This document shows positions 49,388 through 55,286 of a DNA stretch of 55,286 nt, one piece after another. A program made the translations under genes and the position numbers. A model generated the notes under the pieces. It ran no database searches. It saw only the letters and a program-made list of their open reading frames with translations, and was not told the origin of the DNA. This DNA is from Acidobacteriota bacterium (GTDB lineage: Bacteria; Acidobacteriota; Vicinamibacteria; Vicinamibacterales; CAVVIG01): the NCBI GenBank assembly GCA_020850715.1, contig JADZED010000014.1, positions 1-55,286 on the forward strand, read 5' to 3'. Each line of letters begins with the position of its first letter. The first letter of the stretch is position 1.

Positions 49388-50758
49388 ATGTTCAAGAAGA
49401 TCCTGATCGCCAACCGTGGCGAAGTGGCGCTGCGGGTGATCTTCGCGTGCCGCGAGCTGGGCATCAGAACGGTCGCCGTCTATTCCGAGGCCGACGAGGG
49501 ATCGCTGCACGTCCGGTTCGCCGACGAGGACGTCTGCATCGGCCCGGCGCGCAGCTCGGACAGTTATCTCAACGTGCCGGCGGTGATCAGCGCCGCCGAG
49601 ATCACGGGCGCCGACGCGATTCATCCCGGCTACGGGTTCCTCTCCGAGAGCGCCTATCTCGCGGAAGTCTGCGAGGCCTGCCACATCAAGTTCATCGGGC
49701 CGGATCCCCAGGTGATCCGCCTGATGGGCGACAAGGCGCGCGCGCGGCGCGTCATGAAGAAGGCGGGCGTGCCGATCCTGCCGGGCAGCGACGGCCCGAT
49801 CGAGAGCGAGGACAAGGCGCTCAAGCTCGCCCGGGAGATCGGCTATCCGGTGATCGTCAAGGCCACTGCCGGCGGCGGCGGGCGCGGCATGCGCGTGGTC
49901 CGCGCGCCGGGGGAGCTGTCGCACGCGGTCAAGACGGCGCAGCGCGAAGCCGAGGCCGCGTTCGGCGTGGGCGACGTCTACATCGAGAAGTACGTCGAGT
50001 CGCCGCGGCACATCGAGTTCCAGATTCTGGGCGACCACGCCGGCAACGTCGTGCACCTGGGCGAGCGCGAGTGCTCGATTCAGCGGCGCCACCAGAAGCT
50101 GGTCGAGGAGTCGCCGTCGCAGCCGCTCGGCCGCAAGATGCGCCGCAAGATGGGCGGCATCGTCGTCGACGCGGCCAAGGCGGTGCAGTACACCAACGCC
50201 GGTACCTTCGAGTTCCTGATGGATGCCGACGGCCGCTTCTACTTCATGGAGGCGAACACGCGGCTGCAGGTCGAGCATCCGGTCACCGAGATGGTGACCG
50301 GCATCGACATCGTGAAGGAGCAGATCCGGATTGCGGCCGGCGAGCGGCTGGCGCAGAAGCAGGGCGACATCCAGTTCAGCGGCCACGCGATCGAGTGCCG
50401 CATCAACGCGGAGGATCCCGACACGTTCGTGCCGTCCCCGGGGCTCATCCAGATCTTCAGCGTGCCTGGCGGGCCCGGCGTCCGCCTCGAGACCTTCGCG
50501 CACTCCGACTGCGTCATCTCGCCCTACTACGATTCCCTCATCGCCAAGATCATCGCGCACGGGCGCGACCGCGCGGAGGCGATCGCGCGCATGCGCCGTA
50601 CGCTCGAGATGAGCGTCATCGAGGGGATCAAGACCAACATCCCGATGCACCTGCGGATCCTGGCCGATCCCGACTTCGCGGCCGGCAGGCTCTCGACCTC
50701 GTTCATGGATCGCTTCGTGCTCCGCCCCGGCTCGGGCGGCTTCGCCGAGGCGGTCTGA
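49388..50758 (+). CDS. accC: Biotin carboxylase subunit of acetyl-CoA carboxylase
   Basis: AccC is the ATP-grasp enzyme that carboxylates biotin on AccB with bicarbonate. The 456-residue protein begins [23 protein letters not shown]. It has [20 protein letters not shown], the glycine-rich ATP loop [25 protein letters not shown] [45 protein letters not shown] and ALAMRRAL-type [13 protein letters not shown]. The ATG at 49388 is chosen over the GTG at 49382 because homology starts there. Its TGA overlaps the apparent CTG start of thiE. Confidence 0.96.
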   Translation: MFKKILIANRGEVALRVIFACRELGIRTVAVYSEADEGSLHVRFADEDVCIGPARSSDSYLNVPAVISAAEITGADAIHPGYGFLSESAYLAEVCEACHIKFIGPDPQVIRLMGDKARARRVMKKAGVPILPGSDGPIESEDKALKLAREIGYPVIVKATAGGGGRGMRVVRAPGELSHAVKTAQREAEAAFGVGDVYIEKYVESPRHIEFQILGDHAGNVVHLGERECSIQRRHQKLVEESPSQPLGRKMRRKMGGIVVDAAKAVQYTNAGTFEFLMDADGRFYFMEANTRLQVEHPVTEMVTGIDIVKEQIRIAAGERLAQKQGDIQFSGHAIECRINAEDPDTFVPSPGLIQIFSVPGGPGVRLETFAHSDCVISPYYDSLIAKIIAHGRDRAEAIARMRRTLEMSVIEGIKTNIPMHLRILADPDFAAGRLSTSFMDRFVLRPGSGGFAEAV

Positions 50759-51417
50759 TCCACCCGCTCAACGCCATCGTCGACGCCGACGCCGCCGGCG
50801 CGGCCGGCTGGACGCTCGACGCGCTCGGCGACGCCTGCCTCGAGGGCGGCGCCCTCTTCCTCCAGCTGCGCGCCAAACGGCTCGGGTCGGCCGCCTTCCT
50901 GCGCGCCGCCGCGTCGCTCGCCGAGCGCGCCCATGCACGGGGCGCCGTGCTCCTGGTCAACGACCGGGCGGACATCGCGCGGCTGGCGGGCGCCGACGGC
51001 GTGCACGTCGGCCAGGACGATCTCGATCCGGCTGCGGCCAGGCGCGTCGTCGGAGACGACGCCATCGTCGGGCGATCCACGCATACGCTGGCGCAGATCG
51101 CGAGCGCCGCGCGCGAGCCGGTCGACTACATCGCGGTGGGGCCGGTGTTCGCGACGGCCAGCAAGACGACGGGCTATGAGGCGGTCGGGCTCGAGCTCGT
51201 GCGGCAGGCCGTGCGATACGGCAAGCCGATTGTGGCCATTGGCGGGATCTCGGAAGCCAGCGCCGCCGAGGTCATCGGGGCCGGGGCGGCGTCGGTCGCC
51301 GTCATCGGCGAACTGCTGCGGACCGGGAATCCCCGGGAACGCGTGCGGGCGCTCCTGGAGGCCGTGGTGCCGGCCCGGAAAGCGCGTCGTCCAGATTTTG
51401 ATGACCTGGGTCGGTGA
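50755..51417 (+). CDS. thiE: Thiamine phosphate synthase, apparent CTG start
   Basis: ThiE joins HMP-PP and HET-P to thiamine phosphate. The roughly 220-residue TIM barrel has [71 protein letters not shown] and [15 protein letters not shown], all matching the active-site signature of the synthase. The frame opens just before the accC stop and no ATG, GTG or TTG is available at its 5' end. The CTG at 50755, within CTGATC, is the likely start, with GAGG just upstream. This is the better of two ThiE-like proteins in the window. Confidence 0.88.
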   Translation: MIHPLNAIVDADAAGAAGWTLDALGDACLEGGALFLQLRAKRLGSAAFLRAAASLAERAHARGAVLLVNDRADIARLAGADGVHVGQDDLDPAAARRVVGDDAIVGRSTHTLAQIASAAREPVDYIAVGPVFATASKTTGYEAVGLELVRQAVRYGKPIVAIGGISEASAAEVIGAGAASVAVIGELLRTGNPRERVRALLEAVVPARKARRPDFDDLGR

Positions 51418-51435
51418 GCGGCCGTGGTTGCCATG

Positions 51436-51441
51436 TATAAT
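51436..51441 (+). promoter_or_regulatory. -10 box for the amino-acid permease gene
   Basis: A perfect TATAAT lies 44 nt before the ATG at 51486. The hexamer 17 bp upstream (GGTGAG) is not a good -35. An AAGGA ribosome binding site precedes the ATG by 7 nt, so this gene has a normal leader, unlike the leaderless set. Confidence 0.5.
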
Positions 51442-51485
51442 TCCGTCGCCACCTGCACTTTTCATTCTTTTTGCAAGGATTCTGA

Positions 51486-52994
51486 ATGTCGATTTGGGCC
51501 ACGAAATCAATCGAGCAATTGAAGGCCGAGGCGGCGGAGACGGGCGAACACTCGCTCAAGCGCGTCCTCGGGCCGGTCAATCTCATCACGCTCGGCATCG
51601 GCGCGATCATCGGCACGGGCATCTTCGTGCTCACAGGGCAGGCGGCGGCGCAGTATGCCGGTCCGGCTATCGTGCTCTCGATGATCCTGGCCGGCTTCGC
51701 CTCGGGGCTGGCCGGCCTCTGCTACTCGGAGTTCGCGTCGACGGTGCCGATCGCAGGCTCCGCGTACACCTACGGCTACGCCACGCTCGGCGAGTTCATG
51801 GCGTGGATCATCGGCTGGGACCTCATCCTCGAGTACGCCCTGGGCGCGGCAACGGTCGCGGTCGGCTGGTCCGGCCACCTCACGGCCTTTCTGCACGACT
51901 TCGTCGGCATCGACTTCCCGGCCTCGCTGGCGGCCGCGCCGTGCACGCTGATTCCCGCGGCCGGCTGCAGCCCGGAAGCGGTGATCAACCTGCCCGCCGT
52001 GCTGATCACGCTGGCGGTGACGGCGCTCATCATCATCGGCGTCAGGGAATCGGCGAACGTCAACACGGTGATCGTGATCATCAAGGTCGCCGTCGTGCTG
52101 ATCGTGATCCTCGGCGGCGCCGCCTACATCAACAGCGCGAACTGGCAGCCGTTCATCCCGCCCAACACCGGCACCTTCGGCGACTACGGGTGGAGCGGCG
52201 TGCTCCGCGGGGCCGGCGTGATCTTCTTCGCCTACATCGGCTTCGACGCCGTCTCGGTGGCGGCGCAGGAAGCCAAGAACCCGCAGCGGGACATGCCGAT
52301 CGGGATCCTCGGCTCGCTCGTCATCTGCACGATCCTCTACGTGCTGGTCTCGGGGGTCACGGTCGGCCTCGTGCCCTATCGCGACATGCTCGGGTCGGCG
52401 GCGCCGCTCGTGGTGGCCGTCCGGGCGGCGGAGGCTGCCTCGGGAGGCAGCGGGCTGCTGCACGCGATGGTGATGCTCGTCGAGCTCGGCGCGATCGCGG
52501 GACTCAGCTCGGTGATGGTCGTCATGATGATGGCCCAGCCGCGCATCTTCTACGCCATGGCCAAGGACGGCCTCCTGCCGCCGTTCGCCAAGAAGATCCA
52601 CCCCCGGTTCCGGACGCCCCACATCACCAGCATGATCACCGGCCTGATCGTCGCGCTGGCCGCCGGCTTCACGCCGATCGGCGCGCTCGGCGAGCTGGTC
52701 AGCATCGGCACCCTGATGGCGTTCGTCATCGTGTCGCTCGGCGTGATGTTCCTGCGCTACCAGCGGCCCGACCTCGAGCGGCCGTTCCGGACGCCGTGGG
52801 TTCCCTTCGTGCCGATCCTGAGCGCGCTCGTCAGCTTCGGCCTGATGGCCGGACTCCCGTTCGACACCTGGGCCCGGCTCGTCATCTGGATGGCGATCGG
52901 CATCGTCTTCTACTTCATGTACGGCCACAAGCACAGCGAAGTGCGCAAGCGCGACGAGGTGCTGGCGGCGGCCGGCGGCACCCGCCGGCGATAA
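51486..52994 (+). CDS. APC-superfamily amino-acid permease
   Basis: This 502-residue inner-membrane transporter has about 12 hydrophobic helices, resembling the cationic amino-acid transporter (CAT-like) group. Signatures are LITLGIGAIIGTGIFVLTGQAAA at the first helix, YSEFASTVPIAGSAYTYGYATLGEFMAWIIGWDLILEY (helices 3-4, shown in part), GAGVIFFAYIGFDAVSVAAQEAKNPQRDMP and PRIFYAMAKDGLLPPF. It has its own -10 box and is followed by a strong terminator, so it is probably a single-gene unit. Substrate cannot be fixed from sequence. Confidence 0.92.
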   Translation: MSIWATKSIEQLKAEAAETGEHSLKRVLGPVNLITLGIGAIIGTGIFVLTGQAAAQYAGPAIVLSMILAGFASGLAGLCYSEFASTVPIAGSAYTYGYATLGEFMAWIIGWDLILEYALGAATVAVGWSGHLTAFLHDFVGIDFPASLAAAPCTLIPAAGCSPEAVINLPAVLITLAVTALIIIGVRESANVNTVIVIIKVAVVLIVILGGAAYINSANWQPFIPPNTGTFGDYGWSGVLRGAGVIFFAYIGFDAVSVAAQEAKNPQRDMPIGILGSLVICTILYVLVSGVTVGLVPYRDMLGSAAPLVVAVRAAEAASGGSGLLHAMVMLVELGAIAGLSSVMVVMMMAQPRIFYAMAKDGLLPPFAKKIHPRFRTPHITSMITGLIVALAAGFTPIGALGELVSIGTLMAFVIVSLGVMFLRYQRPDLERPFRTPWVPFVPILSALVSFGLMAGLPFDTWARLVIWMAIGIVFYFMYGHKHSEVRKRDEVLAAAGGTRRR

Positions 52995-53026
52995 CGGCGA
53001 TTACGGCGGCATTGCGGTTCAACCAG

Positions 53027-53073
53027 AGCGATCGCACGGCCCGGAGCGCCCGGGGCGTGCGATCGCTTTTTTC
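53027..53073 (+). terminator. Intrinsic terminator after the amino-acid permease
   Basis: AGCGATCGCACG (53027-53038) pairs perfectly with CGTGCGATCGCT (53056-53067). The loop itself pairs as CCCGG with CCGGG. A run of six T follows. This is the clearest rho-independent terminator in the window. Confidence 0.93.
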
Positions 53074-53151
53074 TTGTTCAGGCGCCGGCACGTTCGACGG
53101 GCTGCCGGACCGGCGCCATCTTCAGCGTTGTTCACAGGGAGGCTCGGCGGC

Positions 53152-54084
53152 ATGACGGCGAAACGACTGGACGGGACGGCGGTGGCGGCGCAGATTCGCG
53201 CCGAGTTGAAGCCTGCGGTGGACGCCTTTGCGGCGAAGGCCGGACGGCCCCCGGGCCTGGGCATCATCCTGGTCGGCGACGACGCGGCGTCGCAGATCTA
53301 CGTGAGCAGCAAGGCGAAGTCGGCGGGCGAGACCGGCCTGCGCGCGGACCTCGTGCGGCTGCCGGCCTCGACCTCGCTCGAAGATCTGCTGAGAGAGGTC
53401 GATCGTCTGAACCGCAGCGACGTGCACGACGGCATCCTCGTGCAGGCGCCGCTGCCGGCGGCAATGGGCGCCGGCGCCGCCCGGCGGGTGTTCGATGCGA
53501 TCGACCCGGCCAAGGACGTCGACGGCTTCCATCCGCTGAACGTGGGGCGCCTCGTGCAGAACCGCGACAGCCTGGTCGCCTGCACGCCGTCGGGCGTCAT
53601 CGAACTGCTCGAGCGCTCGAACGTCCCGATCGCGGGCGCCAGCGCCGTCGTGGTCGGTCGGAGCGACATCGTCGGCAAGCCGATGGCAATGCTCCTGCTG
53701 CACCGCAACGCGACGGTCACCATCTGCCACTCCCGGACGAAGGATCTGCCTCGGGTGTGCGCGCAGGCCGACATCCTGGTTGCGGCGCTCGGCAAGGCCG
53801 CCTTCGTCACCAGAGAGTTCGTGAAGCCGGGCGCGGCCGTGATCGACGTCGGCATCGCGCGGCTCACCGATCGCGCCGAGGTCGAGCGGATCTTCGCGCC
53901 CGGATCGCCGGCGCGCGCCACCTTCGACAAACGCGGCTCGGTCGTGCTCGGCGACGTGCACCCTGAGGTGGCCAAGGTCGCCGGCGCCCTGTCGCCGGTG
54001 CCCGGTGGCGTCGGGCCGCTGACGATCGCCATGCTGCTGAAGAACACGCTGCGCGCGGCGGAAGCGCGGGGGGCTGGCCGATAG
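53152..54084 (+). CDS. folD: Bifunctional methylenetetrahydrofolate dehydrogenase/cyclohydrolase
   Basis: FolD interconverts 5,10-methylene-, methenyl- and 10-formyl-THF. The 310-residue protein has GLGIILVGDDAASQIYVSSKAKSAGE with the catalytic tyrosine and lysine (YVSSK), ILVQAPLPA (usual QLPLP with one change), DPAKDVDGFHPLNVG with the key aspartate, AVVVGRSDIVGKPMAMLLL and VPGGVGPLTIAMLLKN. The ATG at 53152 is preferred because AGGGAGG lies 9 nt upstream, although the frame is open from 53074. Confidence 0.95.
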   Translation: MTAKRLDGTAVAAQIRAELKPAVDAFAAKAGRPPGLGIILVGDDAASQIYVSSKAKSAGETGLRADLVRLPASTSLEDLLREVDRLNRSDVHDGILVQAPLPAAMGAGAARRVFDAIDPAKDVDGFHPLNVGRLVQNRDSLVACTPSGVIELLERSNVPIAGASAVVVGRSDIVGKPMAMLLLHRNATVTICHSRTKDLPRVCAQADILVAALGKAAFVTREFVKPGAAVIDVGIARLTDRAEVERIFAPGSPARATFDKRGSVVLGDVHPEVAKVAGALSPVPGGVGPLTIAMLLKNTLRAAEARGAGR

Positions 54085-54122
54085 GGCGAGGACGGGAGGG
54101 GCGGGAAGAGCCGGAGGGCACG

Positions 54123-54899
54123 ATGGGCAGACGAACCTCTGGTGCCACGAGGGCGCCGCGGCGGAAGCCGGCCGTCGGTCGGGCCGTGCCTGCTGCGCCG
54201 AAGCGACGAAGCCGGCCGGGGGGCGCCGCCGCGTCGAAGCAGCCCGCGCCGGCGGTCGGACGATCACGCCAGCCGCCAAGGGCGCGCCCGGCGCGGCGCA
54301 TGCTGCGGGTCGCGCTCACCGGCGGCATCGCGACCGGCAAGAGCGTTGTCCTGGGGCTCTTCAGGCAGCGCGGCGTGCCGTGCCTCGACGCGGACGCGTT
54401 GACGCACGGCGTGATCGCGCCCGGCACGGAAGCGACCCGTGCGATCGCCGCGCGATTCGGTCCGGAGATGCTCCGGGAAGATGGCTCGGTCGATCGCCCT
54501 CGCCTGGCCGCGCTCGTGTTCGCGGATGCCGCCGCCAGGCGCGACCTCGAGGCGATCGTGCACCCGGCCGTCTTCCGGGCGATCCACGCCGGGCTGCGCG
54601 CGTTCGAGCGGGTGGGCAGCTACCCGATCGGCCTGGTCGACATCCCGCTCCTGTTCGAATCGGGCCGCGCGGGGGAGTTCGATCGCGTGATTGTCACCGC
54701 ATGCCCAGAGGGGCTGCAGATCGCGCGGCTGAAGGAGCGCGGGATGAGCGAGGCGGACGCACGCCAGCGGATCGGGGCGCAGTGGCCGACCGTGGAGAAG
54801 ACGGCGCGCGCCGACTACGTCATCAACACCGCGCGAACGCCGCGCGACACCGAGCGTCAGGTCGACGAAATTCTGCAGGCCCTCCTGCCGCCCTCCTGA
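54123..54899 (+). CDS. coaE: Dephospho-CoA kinase with basic N-terminal extension
   Basis: CoaE phosphorylates dephospho-CoA in the last step of coenzyme A synthesis. The kinase domain starts near residue 60 with MLRVALTGGIATGKSVVLGLF (P-loop GIATGKS) and contains CLDADALTHGVIAPG, the IVHPAVF segment and LVDIPLLFESGRAGEFDRVIVTACPE. Before it lie about 59 residues that are almost only Arg, Ala, Pro, Lys and Gly, resembling a disordered nucleic-acid-binding tail. The ATG at 54123 has a GGAGGG Shine-Dalgarno, whereas the ATG at 54300 has none, which favours the longer form. Confidence 0.88.
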   Translation: MGRRTSGATRAPRRKPAVGRAVPAAPKRRSRPGGAAASKQPAPAVGRSRQPPRARPARRMLRVALTGGIATGKSVVLGLFRQRGVPCLDADALTHGVIAPGTEATRAIAARFGPEMLREDGSVDRPRLAALVFADAAARRDLEAIVHPAVFRAIHAGLRAFERVGSYPIGLVDIPLLFESGRAGEFDRVIVTACPEGLQIARLKERGMSEADARQRIGAQWPTVEKTARADYVINTARTPRDTERQVDEILQALLPPS

Positions 54900-55000
54900 A
54901 CCCCAGCCGCTCGAGACCCCATCGCGCATTCGAATGGCGTAGCGTGCAGGCCTTTGAGGCCGGCCATGGAACAGACCTGGCCTTGCCTGAACCGGCCCAG
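54900..55000 (+). other. Gap downstream of coaE
   Basis: From the coaE stop to repeat copy D I see no gene, promoter or terminator. The region from 54900 to the window end is otherwise occupied by two palindromic repeats. Confidence 0.5.
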
Positions 55001-55158
55001 TGTCCCGTCCCAGTGGATAGCGGCATCAGTCGCGGAGCGCCGGGCCCCGATGGCGAGGCGCGCGGAGTGAGGATATCGGGTATATCTGAGCGACGAGCAA
55101 GGACGCCAGCGGGGATGCGCCGCCCGCGAATTGTGTCGCGAACCACTGCGACGGGACA
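55001..55158 (+). repeat. Dispersed palindromic repeat, copy D
   Basis: This is the best-preserved copy. The first 16 bp (TGTCCCGTCCCAGTGG) and last 16 bp (CCACTGCGACGGGACA) are inverted repeats with one mismatch. The inner arms continue to pair over most positions, closing on a GATAT/ATATC mini-hairpin near 55074-55088. The whole 158 bp is therefore one long imperfect palindrome. It lies after the coaE 3' end. Confidence 0.85.
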
Positions 55159-55160
55159 GT

Positions 55161-55286
55161 AGAACCCATCTCATAAATGGGGGCGCAGCACCGAGGGCGG
55201 CGAGGCGCCCGGCTGGCCAGGCGCGACGACCGAGAATATCGGGAATATTTGAGGGAGGAGCAACGCCGCCAGGCGGGATGCATCGC
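55161..55286 (+). repeat. Related palindromic repeat, copy E, cut by the window end
   Basis: Starting 2 bp after copy D, this shares GGCCAGGCGCGACGACCGAGAATAT-type sequence, a GAATATCGGGAATATT mini-hairpin and GAGCAACGCCGCCAGGCGGG with the other copies. Its left end is different (AGAACCCATCTCAT). The right half runs past the window, so its true end is unseen. Confidence 0.65.

Noticed and set aside
55001..55286. Palindromes as the end of an insertion sequence
   Set aside because: No transposase frame lies nearby, and the inverted repeats close on each other within 160 bp.

Overview
The window looks like chromosome from a GC-rich Gram-negative bacterium, most likely an Acidobacteriota member close to Vicinamibacteria. 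I infer this from the very high GC, the frequent GTG starts, an Mpl/LolA/two-secretin cell envelope, a pilMNOPQ cluster trailed by lipoprotein and TPR genes, and the general look of the proteins. No 16S or marker search could be run, so the taxonomy is inference. Almost every gene is a core housekeeping gene. I see no prophage, transposase, integrase, CRISPR array or resistance island.

Layout. 1-10330 (+): phospholipid precursors (plsY, gpsA), ftsY, riboflavin synthesis (ribD, ribE, ribBA), then the classic ffh-rpsP-khpA-rimM-trmD-rplS-rnhB set for SRP and translation. 10331-15143 (+): a TPR protein, a small membrane protein, a ThiE/TenI-like protein, a RodZ-like HTH membrane protein and a protein of unknown function. 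15315-16727 (-): a small protein and an orphan GHMP sugar kinase. 16774-19861 (+): an accessory locus with its own promoter, encoding a small secreted protein and an 820-residue secreted protein with an HEFWH zincin motif. 20148-25792 (+): nagZ-ldcA-mpl-murB-murA, joining peptidoglycan recycling to UDP-MurNAc synthesis. 25949-31021 (-): lipoprotein secretin, lolA, a PolX/PHP protein, a rhodanese-like protein without its cysteines and a small zinc-ribbon protein. 31214-32792: a small protein, tRNA-Ala(CGC) on the minus strand and pfkA. 32939-39653 (-): rplM-rpsI-rpsB-tsf-pyrH-frr followed by a dicarboxylate or glutamate symporter and thrC. 40081-49347 (+): pilMNOPQ, two lipoproteins, a TPR protein, an M24 aminopeptidase and accB. 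49388-54899 (+): accC, thiE, an APC amino-acid permease, folD and coaE.

The non-coding DNA is the most unusual part. A family of about 160-bp imperfect palindromes occurs five times (10327, 15156, 28488, 55001, 55161), always just after the 3' end of a gene. In two cases the repeat supplies the stop codon of the neighbouring gene. Separately, six genes (rodZ-like, GHMP kinase, nagZ, rhodanese-like, pfkA, pyrH) have a -10-like hexamer ending only 5-8 nt before the start codon and no ribosome binding site, which suggests leaderless mRNAs. Three of these hexamers directly abut a degenerate GACTGAC/GACTGGC tract. Other points for review are an Asp in place of the catalytic Cys of MurA, a PolX with a degenerate polymerase site but intact PHP site, two apparent CTG starts, and a strong hairpin in front of rimM.
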